64,000 nucleotides of DNA from Hymenobacter sp. 15J16-1T3B (GCF_020711235.1 NZ_JAJFAV010000002.1:558001-622000); one strand, 5' to 3'; counted from the stretch's first letter, positions 43,258-52,610 are shown. Notes: generated from the letters alone by a model not told the origin. Made by a program: numbers and translations.

Positions 43258-43656
43258 ATGCTCCGCCACCTATACCACGACGAGGCCGTGCGCCTCGACT
43301 ACGACCCCGACCACCGCTGGCTCTACGCCGACTGGCAGCCCCGCCAAGACGTGCGCAAGGTGCAGCTCGGCTGCGCCACCCTGCTGCATTACGCCCGGGA
43401 GCACGGCTGCCACAAAGTGCTCAACGATAATCGTTTGGTGTGCAGCTTGTGGGCCGACGCCGCGGAATGGGTCGGTACTGACTTTCTGCGCGAACTAAGC
43501 GAATCCGGGGTGCAGTACATTGCCTGGGTGTACGCCCAAAGCATCTACGGCCGCTTGAGCATCAACCAAGCCCTGGCCTACGCCCAGCAGCCCACCATCC
43601 GCGCCTTCGACGACGTGGAGGCCGCCGCCGCCTGGCTCGACAGCTGCGCCGGGTAA
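43258..43656 (+). CDS. STAS/SpoIIAA-like small protein, paralogue B
   Basis: A 132-residue relative of paralogue A, in tandem with it. Shared core: VRLDYDPDHRWLYADWQ, HKVLNDNRLVCSLWADAAEW, GVQYIAWVYAQSIYGRLS and a terminal AAAAWLDS helix. It differs in the central WFPLM segment, which reads DFLRELSESG. No signal peptide or catalytic motif. The tandem arrangement suggests local duplication followed by divergence. Function unknown; a regulatory or protein-binding role would fit a STAS-like fold. Confidence 0.8.
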   Translation: MLRHLYHDEAVRLDYDPDHRWLYADWQPRQDVRKVQLGCATLLHYAREHGCHKVLNDNRLVCSLWADAAEWVGTDFLRELSESGVQYIAWVYAQSIYGRLSINQALAYAQQPTIRAFDDVEAAAAWLDSCAG

Positions 43657-43796
43657 AGCTGGGTGGGGTGTTTGCGGGTTGGCGGAGGGAGCCGCCGGGC
43701 CGCCGGAACGCGGATTCGTAAACGCCGGCCCCGCCGCCCCGCCTCCCGCCCGCAGCGGGTTGGAAATGCGGGCCGGGCTGGGCAGCTTTACCGCTG

Positions 43797-46661
43797 ATGC
43801 TCCGTCCCACTTTGCTTGCTCCGCTGCTCGTGCTGGGCTTGGGCGCCGTTTCGGCGGCCGCCCAGAGCCTGCCCATCCTCGACCAAAACCCGCCCGAGCT
43901 GCGCTGGCAGCGCGTGCGCACCCCGCACTTTCGGGTGCTCTACCCCGCCGGCTTCGACTCGGCCGCCCAGCACACGGCCCGGCGCCTGGAGCAGGCCCAC
44001 GCCGCCGGCACGCAGTCTTTGGGCGTGCGGGCGCGGCCCCTGACGGTGGTGCTGCAAACGCAAACCACCGTCAGCAACGGCTTCGTGACGTTTTTGCCGC
44101 GCCGGGCCGAGTTCTTCGTGGTGCCCCCGCAGGACATGAGCCTGGGCACCGTCGACTGGCTTGACCAGCTGGTGGTGCACGAGTTTCGGCACGTGGGGCA
44201 GTTCGACAAGGCCCGGCAGGGGCTGGGCCGGGTGCTGGTGCCCCTGCTCGGCGACGGAGCGCTGGGCGTGATGGCGGTGGGGGTGCCGCCGTGGTTTTTC
44301 GAGGGCGACGCCGTGGGCACCGAAACGGCCCTGACGCGCAGCGGCCGCGGGCGCATTCCCAATTTCGACGTGGGCCTGCGCGCCAACCTGCTGGCCGGCC
44401 GCCGCTACTCCTACCAGGAGGCCGTGGGCGGCTCCTACCGCCACCAAGTGCCCAACTGGTACACGCTGGGCTACTTCCTGACTTCGTACGTGAAAAGCCA
44501 CTACGGCCCCGACGCCTGGGACCGGGTGCTCGACCACTACTACCGCTTTCCGTTCTACCCGTTCTCGTTTTCGGCCGGCATCCGCCACGTCACCGAGCTG
44601 AAGGTGGAGCAGGTGTACCAGCGCGCCATGCAGGAGGCCGACTCGGTGTGGCGCCGGCAGCAGCCGGAGCGGGCCCTGACCGCGGCCCGCGACTTCAGCG
44701 GGCAGGCTGGGGAAAAGGTGTACACCAACTACGAGTTTCCGCAGTACCTCACCGACAGCACCGTGCTGGCCCTGAAATCGGGCCTGGGCGACATTGCGCA
44801 GTGGGTGCGACTGGGCCGCCACGGCCGCGAGGAGAAGGTGTTCGTGCCGGGGCTGTTGCACCTGCCCGAGGCCCTGAGCGTGGCCGCCGGCAAGGCCGTG
44901 TGGCCCGAGTACCAGCCCGACGCGCGCTGGGGGCAGCGCACCTACTCCGAGCTGCGCGTGCTCGACCTGGCCAGCGGCCGGCTCACCCGCCTGACCCGCC
45001 GCACGCGCTACACCAGCGCCGCCCTCTCGCCCGACGGCACGCGCCTGGTGGCCACCGAAACCGACGCCAGCTACCGCCACCACCTCGTCGTGCTCGACGC
45101 GCGCACCGGCGCCGTGCTCCAGTCCTGGCCCAACCCCCAGAACCGCCTGTACCTGCAGCCTCGTTTTCTGCCCGACGGCCAGCGCGTGGTGGCCGTGGTG
45201 CTCGACAAGGCTGGCAAAACCATCGAAGTGCTCGACTCGGGCACCGGCGCGGCCCGGGCTCTGCTGCCCACGGCCAACGTGAACCTCTCGAATCCGCAAC
45301 CCTGGCGGGACTACGTGCTCTACAACTCCCCGCAGTCGGGCGCCGATAACATCCACGCCGTCAGCCTGAGCACCGGGCATACCTACCAGGTGACAAGCCG
45401 GCCGCTGGGCGCCTACCACGCCGCCGTGGCCCCCGACGGACGCCACCTCGCCTTCCACGACTTCCGCGCCCAGGGCAGCCGCATCGTGGAAATGCCCCTG
45501 GACCCGGCCACCTGGACGCCCGCGCCGGCCCCGGCCGCCGACCCCGAGCGGTTGTACTCCGCCCAGCTCACCGCCACCGACCCGGGCGCCCCGCGCCTGC
45601 GCCCGCAGCTCACGGCCGCCGATTCGGCCGGGCGCTTTCCGGTGCAGCGGTACTCGCCGTTGGCCCACGCTTTCCACGTGTTCAGCTACGGGCTGGTGCA
45701 GAGCCCCGAGGGCACGGGCCTGAGCCTGGGCATCCGCTCCCAGGACTACCTGAGCACCACCCAGGCCATTGCCGGCGTCTCCTTCGACCAGACCGAGCGC
45801 ACCGGCGCCGTGTTTGCGGGCCTGAGCTACCAGGGCCGCTACCCGGTCTTCGACCTCGACCTGACCCACGGCGGCCGCGACGCGGGCATCGTGGTGGGCG
45901 GCACCGAGTACCGCGACCAGTGGCGCTACACCCGCCTGCGCACCGGCCTGCGCCTGCCGCTCACGCTCACCCGCTCGAAATACCTGCAAGCCCTCACGCT
46001 GGGCGCCTACTACCTGCACGAGGAAGTGCGCGGCTACGACCTGCCCCGGCGCTACCTGCGCGACGTGGGCCCGAACAACCCGCTCAACGCCGTCGAAACC
46101 ACGCTCAGCTACGCCCGGCAGCTCAAGCAAAGCGCCCGCGACGTGGGGCCGCGCTGGGGCCAGGCCCTGCTGCTGACCGGCCGCCTCACGCCCTTCGGCC
46201 GCGGCCTCGACGCGCGGCAGTGGGGCGCCATCGGCAGCCTGTACTTCCCCGGGCTGGGCAAGCACCACTCCCTGCGCCTGCGCGCCGGCTACCAGCGCCT
46301 GCAGCAGCGCGAGTACCAGTTTGCCCCGGCCGTGTTCTTTCCCCGCGCCTCCAGCTACGTGGGCTTCGACCGGCTGGCCGTGGGCAGCGCCGAGTACCGC
46401 CTGCCGCTCTTCGATACGCACTGGGCCGCCGGCCGCTGGCTGTACGTGCAGCGCTTCAAGGGCACGGCCTTCGTCGACGTGGGGCGGGGGCGCTCCGGCC
46501 CCACCGTCGGCCGCGACTACCGCGACGTGGGCGGCTCGGTGTCGGTGGTGTTCAACTTCCTGCGGCTGCGCACCCCGCTCGAAACTGGCCTGCGCTACGC
46601 CTACGATACCTACCGGGGGCAGTGGCGCCTTGATCCGCTGGTGCTCGATATCGGCATCTAA
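43797..46661 (+). CDS. Envelope protein with gluzincin-like protease, TolB-type propeller and C-terminal barrel
   Basis: A 954-residue exported protein. Residues 1-22 are a signal peptide. Residues 30-300 resemble a gluzincin (peptidase MA) domain: VVHEFRHVGQF holds HExxH at about 124-128, and PWFFEGDAVGTET about 40 residues on offers the third ligand Glu. From about 310 to 600 are TolB/WD40-like propeller repeats, with blades such as SAALSPDGTRLVATE and HAAVAPDGRHLAFHD. From about 625 to the end the sequence is beta-barrel-like (SLGIRSQDYLSTTQ, YRLPLFDT, ending VLDIGI). It is probably an outer-membrane protein with a protease facing the periplasm or the surface. Whether the protease is active is not known. 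The start at 43797 fits the signal peptide. Confidence 0.85.
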   Translation: MLRPTLLAPLLVLGLGAVSAAAQSLPILDQNPPELRWQRVRTPHFRVLYPAGFDSAAQHTARRLEQAHAAGTQSLGVRARPLTVVLQTQTTVSNGFVTFLPRRAEFFVVPPQDMSLGTVDWLDQLVVHEFRHVGQFDKARQGLGRVLVPLLGDGALGVMAVGVPPWFFEGDAVGTETALTRSGRGRIPNFDVGLRANLLAGRRYSYQEAVGGSYRHQVPNWYTLGYFLTSYVKSHYGPDAWDRVLDHYYRFPFYPFSFSAGIRHVTELKVEQVYQRAMQEADSVWRRQQPERALTAARDFSGQAGEKVYTNYEFPQYLTDSTVLALKSGLGDIAQWVRLGRHGREEKVFVPGLLHLPEALSVAAGKAVWPEYQPDARWGQRTYSELRVLDLASGRLTRLTRRTRYTSAALSPDGTRLVATETDASYRHHLVVLDARTGAVLQSWPNPQNRLYLQPRFLPDGQRVVAVVLDKAGKTIEVLDSGTGAARALLPTANVNLSNPQPWRDYVLYNSPQSGADNIHAVSLSTGHTYQVTSRPLGAYHAAVAPDGRHLAFHDFRAQGSRIVEMPLDPATWTPAPAPAADPERLYSAQLTATDPGAPRLRPQLTAADSAGRFPVQRYSPLAHAFHVFSYGLVQSPEGTGLSLGIRSQDYLSTTQAIAGVSFDQTERTGAVFAGLSYQGRYPVFDLDLTHGGRDAGIVVGGTEYRDQWRYTRLRTGLRLPLTLTRSKYLQALTLGAYYLHEEVRGYDLPRRYLRDVGPNNPLNAVETTLSYARQLKQSARDVGPRWGQALLLTGRLTPFGRGLDARQWGAIGSLYFPGLGKHHSLRLRAGYQRLQQREYQFAPAVFFPRASSYVGFDRLAVGSAEYRLPLFDTHWAAGRWLYVQRFKGTAFVDVGRGRSGPTVGRDYRDVGGSVSVVFNFLRLRTPLETGLRYAYDTYRGQWRLDPLVLDIGI

Positions 46662-46834
46662 CGGGCTTGATGCGGGCCGGCGGCCTGAGTCAGTTCGCGC
46701 GTCGAAACAGAAAAATAAACGCGCTGTAAAATAGGATGGTGCCGAGAGGGTGAGCGAAAAATGTCGGGCTTGCTAAATCCGCTGCCGGGCTGGGCGGCGT
46801 AGGTCGCCGCACATTCAGTCACTCACTCCTCTCG

Positions 46835-47410
46835 ATGAAAAAGAACCTGTTTTCCCTGGCTCTGATTGCCCTGCTCGGTGGCGTTTCGTACTCGGCTTCG
46901 GCGCAGTCGGCTCAACTTTCGCCTAACAGCGTGATGGTGGGCGGCATGGCCATGCTGCCGAGCAAAAACATTGTTGAAAACGCCGTGAACTCCAAGGACC
47001 ACACCACGCTGGTAGCCGCCGTGAAAGCCGCCGGCCTGGTGGAGACGCTGCAGGGCAAAGGCCCCTTCACCGTCTTCGCTCCGGTCAACGACGCTTTCGA
47101 AAATCTGCCCGCTGGTACCGTAGAAAGCCTGTTGAAGCCCGAAAGCAAGGCCGCGCTGACCAAGGTGTTGACCTACCATGTGGTGGCCGGCAACATGACC
47201 GCCGACAAGCTGATGGCCGCCATCAAAGCCGGCAAGGGCAAGGCCACGCTCAAGACCGTGAGCGGCGGCACGCTGACCGCCATGATGAACGGCCCGCACA
47301 ACGTGGTGCTCGTCGACGAGGGCGGCAACGTGGCCAGCATCTCGACCTACGACGTGCTGCAGAGCAACGGCGTGATTCACGTCATCGACAAAGTGCTGCT
47401 GCCGAAATAA
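46835..47410 (+). CDS. Secreted fasciclin (FAS1) domain protein
   Basis: A 191-residue protein with a signal peptide (1-24, FSLALIALLGGVSYSASAQ) and one FAS1 domain (about 48-190). The H1 motif appears as GPFTVFAPVNDAFENLPAGT and the YH/H2 region as LTYHVVAGNMTADKL; NGVIHVIDKVLLP ends the domain. FAS1 domains mediate adhesion or binding at the cell surface; many bacterial ones have no known ligand. There is no sorting domain or lipobox, so it would be periplasmic or released. It stands alone and has its own terminator at 47432. Confidence 0.94.
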   Translation: MKKNLFSLALIALLGGVSYSASAQSAQLSPNSVMVGGMAMLPSKNIVENAVNSKDHTTLVAAVKAAGLVETLQGKGPFTVFAPVNDAFENLPAGTVESLLKPESKAALTKVLTYHVVAGNMTADKLMAAIKAGKGKATLKTVSGGTLTAMMNGPHNVVLVDEGGNVASISTYDVLQSNGVIHVIDKVLLPK

Positions 47411-47431
47411 GCTGCCGGCCCTACCCCTTAC

Positions 47432-47473
47432 AGCCCCGTCAACTGCCCGCAGTTGACGGGGCTTGGTGTTTTG
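47432..47473 (+). terminator. Rho-independent terminator after the fasciclin gene
   Basis: A 14-bp perfect stem, AGCCCCGTCAACTG with CAGTTGACGGGGCT, loop CCCG, then TGGTGTTTTG. It is 22 bases past the stop at 47410. Confidence 0.88.
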
Positions 47474-47544
47474 TCAGGAATTGTACTGTGGATAGTTGTG
47501 CTCCGGCCGCGGCAGTAGCCGACCGGCCGCCCGCCCGGGCCAAC

Positions 47545-47579
47545 AAAAAAGCCCCGCCGGGAGGTGAAACCGGCGGGGC
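47545..47579 (-). terminator. Rho-independent terminator after msrA
   Basis: A 10-bp stem GCCCCGCCGG with CCGGCGGGGC and a 9-nt loop, followed by TTTTTT on the minus strand. It is 27 bases past the msrA stop at 47606. Confidence 0.88.
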
Positions 47580-47605
47580 AGTAAAGACGGGCAGCAAGAC
47601 GCGGC

Positions 47606-48274
47606 TTAGGTGCCGGGCTTCTTGATCAGCTCCGGAAAGGCCTGCGCGAAGTGGTTGTAGCGCGGCGTCGACACGTTGCGGATGTAGGGGTTGTCGGGGT
47701 GGTTGACGAAGTAATCCTGGTGGTAACGCTCGGCCGGGTAGAAAGCCTTGAACGGCACCACCTGCGTCACGATGGGGTTCGAGTAGAGCTTGGCAGCGGT
47801 GACGCGCTTGATTTCCGCCTCAATCTGCTGCTTTTCCTGCGGGGTGCGGTAGAAGGCAATGGAGCGGTACTCCTCGCCCGCGTCGGGGCCCTGGCGGTTG
47901 AGCGTGGTGGGGTCGTGCTGCACGAAGAACACCTTCAGCAGCGTCGGGAAGCTGATGACCTTAGGGTCGTAGTAGACCTGAATGGCCTCGGCGTGGCCGG
48001 TGCCGCCGCGGCCCACCTGTTCGTAGGTGGGGTTGGGCACGGTGCCCCCCGCGTGGCCCGAAATGACGGTGCGCACGCCCTTCAGGCTTTCGAACACGTG
48101 CTCGGCGCACCAGTAGCAGCCGCTGGCAAACGTGGCCACGGCCTCGCCCGGCAGGGGCTTGGGCAGCTCGGCAAAGCGGTGGTCTTCCTGGGGCGGCGTG
48201 GCGCCCGCGCCGGAGCGGGCTTCGCAGCTGACCGCGCCCAGCGCCGCCAGCAGTAATACAAGCAGTTGTTTCAT
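47606..48274 (-). CDS. msrA: Peptide-methionine (S)-S-oxide reductase, lipoprotein form
   Basis: A 222-residue MsrA that reduces methionine-S-sulfoxide in oxidised proteins. It begins with a lipoprotein signal (LLVLLLAALGAVSC; lipidated Cys at 17), so it probably repairs envelope proteins. The catalytic motif is GCYWCAEHVFE (C53), with Cys in place of the more usual Gly after Trp, a variant also known in the family. GTGHAEAIQVYYDP and PFYPAERYHQDYF-like sequence (FKAFYPAERYHQDYF) are the other hallmarks. I prefer ATG 48274 since it opens the signal peptide; 48283 is equally possible. MsrB is not nearby. Confidence 0.95.
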   Translation of the reverse strand: MKQLLVLLLAALGAVSCEARSGAGATPPQEDHRFAELPKPLPGEAVATFASGCYWCAEHVFESLKGVRTVISGHAGGTVPNPTYEQVGRGGTGHAEAIQVYYDPKVISFPTLLKVFFVQHDPTTLNRQGPDAGEEYRSIAFYRTPQEKQQIEAEIKRVTAAKLYSNPIVTQVVPFKAFYPAERYHQDYFVNHPDNPYIRNVSTPRYNHFAQAFPELIKKPGT

Positions 48275-48431
48275 TCGGAGCATATCTGCTTCAACATACG
48301 AGCGGGCAGATTGATTCGGATGCGGCCCCGGCAAAACGCGGCGGGGCGGGCGTTGGCAAGCTCGGGCAAAACCAATTGGCTGCAAGCGGGGTAGGAGGAA
48401 AACCTACCAACCCCAACCAACACCGACCAAG

Positions 48432-49028
48432 ATGAACTTCCGACCGATAACGGTGCTGCTCCTGTTGCTGGGCTGGCTGAGCGCCTGCTCGTCCGTCAAC
48501 GTGCAGGAAAAAGCCAACGTGGATTACTCGCAGTACCGCACCTACGCCTGGGCCGATACCGAGGTGAAAACCGACAACACCCAGGGCCCGGCCCTGCGCA
48601 GCCAGCTGCAGGACGGCGTGCTGCGCCCCGCCATCGACGCCGAGCTGGCCAAGCGGGGCCTGACGCAAGCTACCTCCGGCCGCCCCGACCTCTACCTGAC
48701 CTACCACCTCTACGTGGAGCAGGCCGAGCGTACCGTGGCCAACCCGCCCAACCCCGCCGTGCCCGTGAGCTACCCCTACCTGGTGCGCTTCCGCGGCGCT
48801 CTGGTCCCCGTCAACTACACCTATTGGTACCAGGCCCCTAGCGGCTACCGCACCGAAACCTACCAGGAAGGCATGCTGGTGCTCGATTTCATCGACGCCA
48901 AGACCAACAACATGATTTGGCGCGGCTCCGTGTCCGACGCCGTCAACAACCCCGCCCGGGCCGGGGAACGGTTTGCCGAATCGGCCCGCGACATCCTCGA
49001 CAAATTCCCGGTGAAGGAGCGCAAGTAA
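48432..49028 (+). CDS. DUF4136 lipoprotein
   Basis: A 198-residue lipoprotein with signal MNFRPITVLLLLLGWLSAC and the lipidated Cys at 19. The DUF4136 domain fills the rest: VDYSQYRTYAWAD near the start, PDLYLTYHLYV in the middle and GMLVLDFIDAKTNNMIWRGS with a terminal helix ILDKFP. This is the typical form of DUF4136, an envelope lipoprotein family common in Bacteroidota with no known function. It is divergent from msrA. A stem-loop follows at 49060. Confidence 0.92.
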   Translation: MNFRPITVLLLLLGWLSACSSVNVQEKANVDYSQYRTYAWADTEVKTDNTQGPALRSQLQDGVLRPAIDAELAKRGLTQATSGRPDLYLTYHLYVEQAERTVANPPNPAVPVSYPYLVRFRGALVPVNYTYWYQAPSGYRTETYQEGMLVLDFIDAKTNNMIWRGSVSDAVNNPARAGERFAESARDILDKFPVKERK

Positions 49029-49059
49029 ACTTCGGCGCTGCTTTTGACGCGGCAGCCAA

Positions 49060-49104
49060 CGGCCCGGCCTGAATTCCGTACTACGCGGAGTTTGGGCCGG
49101 GCCG
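49060..49104 (+). terminator. Probable terminator after the DUF4136 gene
   Basis: Stem CGGCCCGGCC with GGCCGGGCCG, with further pairing inside. The T tract is weak (CTTGG), so termination is less certain. Confidence 0.45.
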
Positions 49105-49159
49105 CTTGGCGCTTGGTCCCGGCGCTACGTCCTCCTCCCACCCGCTACCCGGCTGCCGC

Positions 49160-49555
49160 ATGGCCCTCAATACCCTCTTCGCAAGCGCCTACCTGACCAT
49201 TGCCTACGACTACGCCAACGACTGGCTTTACGCCAACTGGACCGGCGAGCAGGACTACGACTCGGTGCACGCGGGCTGCCTGCACATGCTGGAGGTGCTG
49301 AAGCAGGAGCGCTGCCACAAAGTGCTCAACGACAACCGTGAAGTCACCAGCATGTGGTCGGAAGCGGCGGAGTGGGGCGGCACGGTGTGGTTTCCGCTCA
49401 TGGCCGACGCCGGGCTGGAGTACTTCGCCTGGGTGTACTCGCCCAACCACTACAGCCGCCTGAGCACCGACCTGATGCTGAGCCACACCACCCGCCCGCT
49501 GGTGCTGGCCTTCAACGACGCGGCCATTGCCCAGGCCTGGCTGCGGCAGATGTAA
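49160..49555 (+). CDS. STAS/SpoIIAA-like small protein, paralogue C
   Basis: A 131-residue protein most similar to paralogue A at 42808: both share LNDNR, EAAEWGG or DAAEWGG, VWFPLMA and AGLEYFAWVYSPN, and end in a WLRQ helix. Here the first strand reads LTIAYDYANDWLYANWTGEQ. No signal peptide, no catalytic motif. It stands alone between the DUF4136 gene and a transporter on the other strand, 6 kb from its nearest relative, so copies have spread around the chromosome. ATG 49160 matches the paralogue start. Confidence 0.82.
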   Translation: MALNTLFASAYLTIAYDYANDWLYANWTGEQDYDSVHAGCLHMLEVLKQERCHKVLNDNREVTSMWSEAAEWGGTVWFPLMADAGLEYFAWVYSPNHYSRLSTDLMLSHTTRPLVLAFNDAAIAQAWLRQM

Positions 49556-49690
49556 CGGGCCGGAACGGGTTTTCGGAAGCACACAGAACCGTAACCCGTT
49601 GTCAACCTGGGCTACGCCGACCGTCGGTTCGCTCTGCGCAGTCTGTATTCAACTAGCTTCAACGCCCGTCGGAGCCGCCGCCCGGGCGGC

Positions 49691-51010
49691 TTAGCTGTTT
49701 TCTAGGGGCCGCTCGTCAATCCGCGAGGTGTGCTTGGTGTCGGCCATGCGCCAGTAGACCAGCAGCGAGACGGCCGCGCACAGCGTCACGTACCAGTAGT
49801 AGGCCGACTCCACGCCCCATTGCTTGGCTTGCAGGGCCGCGTACTCGGCCGAGCCACCGAAAACGGCCACCGTCAGGGCGTAGGGCAGGCCCACGCCCAG
49901 GGCGCGGATGTGGGTCGGAAACAGCTCGGCCTTCACCACGGCGTTGATGGCCGTGTAGCCGCTCATGATGACGATGGCCACCACCAGCAGGCCAAAGGCG
50001 GCCCAGGTACTGCTGGCGCGGGCCAGCAGCGTAAGCAGGGGCACAGTGCCCAGGGTGGCGCCCACGCCAAAGAAGAGTAGCAGCGGCCGGCGGCCCACCC
50101 GGTCGGAGAGGGCGCCCATCAGCGGCTGCAGCACCAGGGCCACGGCCAGCGTCCAGAACGACACCTGCGCCGCTTGTTCCTTGCTGAAGCCGGCGGTGTT
50201 GACCAGAAACTTCTGCGCGTAGGTGGTGAAGGTATAGAACACGATGGTGCCGCCCAGCGTGAGGCCCACCACCGTCAGCACCTCGCGCGGGTGGCGCAAC
50301 AGCACGCGCAGCTTGCTTTCCGGGGCCGCCTCGGGTGCCGCGGCCTGCTGGCTGAACGACTCGGTTTCGGCCATGTGGCGGCGCAGGTACAGCGCCACCA
50401 GCGCCGCCGCCGCCCCAATGACGAAGGGCACGCGCCAGCCCCAGCGCTGCAGCTCGGCCGGCGTGAGCCCCTGCTGCAGGCCCAGCTGCACTAGCAAGGC
50501 CAGCAGCTGCCCGGCCAGCAAGGTCACGTACTGAAAGCTGGAGTAGAAGCCGCGGTGCCGCTCGTCGGCCATTTCGCTCAGGTACGTGGCCGAGGTACCG
50601 TACTCCCCGCCCACGCTCAGGCCCTGCAGCAGCCGCGCCAGCACCAGCAGCACCGGCGCCGCCCACCCGATTTGCTCGAACCCCGGCGTGAGGGCAATGA
50701 GCAGGGAGCCGCCGCACATCAGCAGCACCGAGAGCAGCAGGGCCGCTTTGCGTCCGTGGCGGTCGGCGTAGGTGCCCATCAGCCAGCCGCCCAGGGGCCG
50801 CATCAGAAAGCCCACCGCAAACACCGCGGCCGAGTTGAGCAGCTGCAGGGTGAGGTTGCCGCTGGGAAAGAACACCGGGGCGAAGTACAGGGCAAAGGCG
50901 GAGTACACGTACCAGTCGTACCACTCCACCAGGTTGCCGATGGAGCCGCTGATGATGGACCGGATGCGGGCGCCGGCGGTGCGCGGGGCAGAAGCGGGGG
51001 GCAAACTCAT
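49691..51010 (-). CDS. MFS transporter, metabolite:H+ symporter (KgtP/ProP-like) family
   Basis: A 439-residue, 12-helix inner-membrane transporter. The MHS signature is clear: SGSIGNLVEWYDWYVYSAFA in the first helix, FLMRPLGGWLMGTYADRHGRKAAL with the loop 2-3 motif, and LLQGLSVGGEYGTSATYLSE. The repeat of the motif in the second half is LMGALSDRVGRRPLLL. Members import organic acids such as 2-oxoglutarate or dicarboxylates, or compatible solutes, with protons; the exact substrate is not clear, though similarity to KgtP is good. Start at ATG 51010 (MSLPPASAP); the frame runs back to 51055 without features. Confidence 0.92.
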   Translation of the reverse strand: MSLPPASAPRTAGARIRSIISGSIGNLVEWYDWYVYSAFALYFAPVFFPSGNLTLQLLNSAAVFAVGFLMRPLGGWLMGTYADRHGRKAALLLSVLLMCGGSLLIALTPGFEQIGWAAPVLLVLARLLQGLSVGGEYGTSATYLSEMADERHRGFYSSFQYVTLLAGQLLALLVQLGLQQGLTPAELQRWGWRVPFVIGAAAALVALYLRRHMAETESFSQQAAAPEAAPESKLRVLLRHPREVLTVVGLTLGGTIVFYTFTTYAQKFLVNTAGFSKEQAAQVSFWTLAVALVLQPLMGALSDRVGRRPLLLFFGVGATLGTVPLLTLLARASSTWAAFGLLVVAIVIMSGYTAINAVVKAELFPTHIRALGVGLPYALTVAVFGGSAEYAALQAKQWGVESAYYWYVTLCAAVSLLVYWRMADTKHTSRIDERPLENS

Positions 51011-51239
51011 AGGACCGCAAGATGGCACCTCGCCGCCGAACCGCGGGCCGACCACGCGGCGGTGCTCACCGGCCGCGCTCGGAACGTCGGCATTACCTGC
51101 CGCCGGTCAGAATACCAGCCACCCGGCGGTATTTGTAATTATTCCTGGCAAAAATTGTAGGCACGCCGACAATTCTCCGATAATGCTCGTATTATTCGGA
51201 TACCGTCCGTTCCCCATTCCCCTTGTTTCCGATACACCT

Positions 51240-51473
51240 ATGCCTGCCACGCGTGATTACCTCAAGAAAAGAGCCTTGCTCGTTGAAAGCGTGAAGAGCT
51301 TTCACCACCAGCTGCAGGAAGCGTCGGGCCACGAAACGGCTTTGAAGGTGTACTGCCGGGCGCTGTGCCAATGGGCCGAAGACCCCAACACCGACCTGCA
51401 CCAAGCCGAACGGCTGCTCGACGAAATCCGCCACGTGTCGCAGCTGGAAGACCTCGACGACTGGAACGATTAA
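51240..51473 (+). CDS. Small hypothetical protein
   Basis: A 77-residue, mostly helical, charged protein starting MPATRDYLKKRALLVESVKS and ending LEDLDDWND. I do not recognise it. It has no signal peptide or membrane segment. ATG 51240 follows an AT-richer stretch (about 51125-51235) that could hold the promoter; the frame extends back to 50772 but that part is antisense to the transporter gene. The composition (Leu, Glu, Asp, His) looks like a real helical-hairpin protein. Confidence 0.6.
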   Translation: MPATRDYLKKRALLVESVKSFHHQLQEASGHETALKVYCRALCQWAEDPNTDLHQAERLLDEIRHVSQLEDLDDWND

Positions 51474-51551
51474 CCGCGGTCAACCCCCACAGCTACCAGC
51501 ATCACCCCAACGGCAGCTGCGCAACTCTGCTTCTCCCAACCGCTACGCCGT

Positions 51552-52610
51552 TCAGCCTTCGATATCGAGCTGCACCGGGCCGCCCACGGCGTAGCCAGTG
51601 CAGGTCAGCACCAAGCCGCGGGCCAGGTCGCGCTCGGTCAATACCTCGTTGTAGCTCATCCACACCCGGCCCTGGGTGCAGCGGGCTACGCAGTTGCCGC
51701 AGCGGCCGGCCTCGCAGCTGTAGGGCAGGCGCAGGTCGTGGCGACGGGCCGCTTGCAGGATGGTAGCCGGGTGCTGGGCCTCGAACGTGTAGGCGCGCCC
51801 AGCCCAGTGCACTGTCACGGCGTGCGCGTCGGTGTCGGGCGGGAGCAGCGGGGGCACGTAGGCCGGTTCGGTCACGAAGTTTTCGCGCCGAATGTGGTCG
51901 GTGGGCACGTGCAGCTCGCGCAAGGCGTAGGTGCACATGCGCATGTAATTCAGCGGTCCGCACACGTAGGCTAGTAGTGCGCTCGGCGGGGCTGGGGCGT
52001 ACTGCCGCACCAGCTGCTCCAGCAGCTCTTTGTAGAGGTGGGCCCGGGCCAAATCGGGCGCGTTGCTGTACAGCCACTCGATGCGCAGCTGCTGCGGGTG
52101 CCGGGCGGCCAGGGCTTCCAGTTCGGTCCGGAAAATGGTGGTAGCCGGCGCGTGGTTGGAGTACACCAGCACCACCGGCAGCCCGGGCTGCGTAGCCAGC
52201 AGCGTTTTCAGCAAGGAATAAACGGGCGTGATGCCCGAGCCGGCCGCCAAGAACCACACCTGCTGCACCGCGCTCAGGTCTTCGGGCAGGGTAAACAGGC
52301 CCGCCGCGCCGGTAGTCAGCAGCACGTCGCCGGGCCGGGCGCGGTCGACGAGCTGGCGCGAAAACAGCCCGTTGTCGATGCGCTTGACGGTAAGGGCCAG
52401 CGGCTCGTCCAGGGCCGGGCTGGAGCTAAGCGAGTAGGAGCGCCGCGTTTCCCGCCCGTGGGCGTGCTGCACCAGCGTGAGGTACTGGCCGGCGCGGTAA
52501 GCGAGGGGCTGCTCGTCGGCGGGGGCCAGCAGCAGCGTGCGGGTGTCGGCGGTTTCGGGGTGCACGGCCAGGACGCGCAGCGGGCGGTAGGGCGAGTCGG
52601 CGGAGGGCAT
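51552..52610 (-). CDS. Ferredoxin-NADP reductase-type flavoprotein with C-terminal 2Fe-2S domain
   Basis: A 352-residue electron-transfer protein of the PaaE/Hmp-like class. Residues 5-105 are the FAD-binding barrel (RRSYSLSSSP). Residues 115-235 are the NAD(P)-binding domain (FLAAGSGITPVYSLL; VCGPLNYM). The C-terminal plant-type ferredoxin has LPYSCEAGRCGNC followed by LVLTCTG: Cys at about 299, 304, 307 and 337, the normal four ligands. It would pass electrons from NAD(P)H to an oxygenase or other partner, but no oxygenase gene is nearby. ATG 52610 starts at the conserved barrel; the frame back to 52736 has no support. Confidence 0.93.
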   Translation of the reverse strand: MPSADSPYRPLRVLAVHPETADTRTLLLAPADEQPLAYRAGQYLTLVQHAHGRETRRSYSLSSSPALDEPLALTVKRIDNGLFSRQLVDRARPGDVLLTTGAAGLFTLPEDLSAVQQVWFLAAGSGITPVYSLLKTLLATQPGLPVVLVYSNHAPATTIFRTELEALAARHPQQLRIEWLYSNAPDLARAHLYKELLEQLVRQYAPAPPSALLAYVCGPLNYMRMCTYALRELHVPTDHIRRENFVTEPAYVPPLLPPDTDAHAVTVHWAGRAYTFEAQHPATILQAARRHDLRLPYSCEAGRCGNCVARCTQGRVWMSYNEVLTERDLARGLVLTCTGYAVGGPVQLDIEG

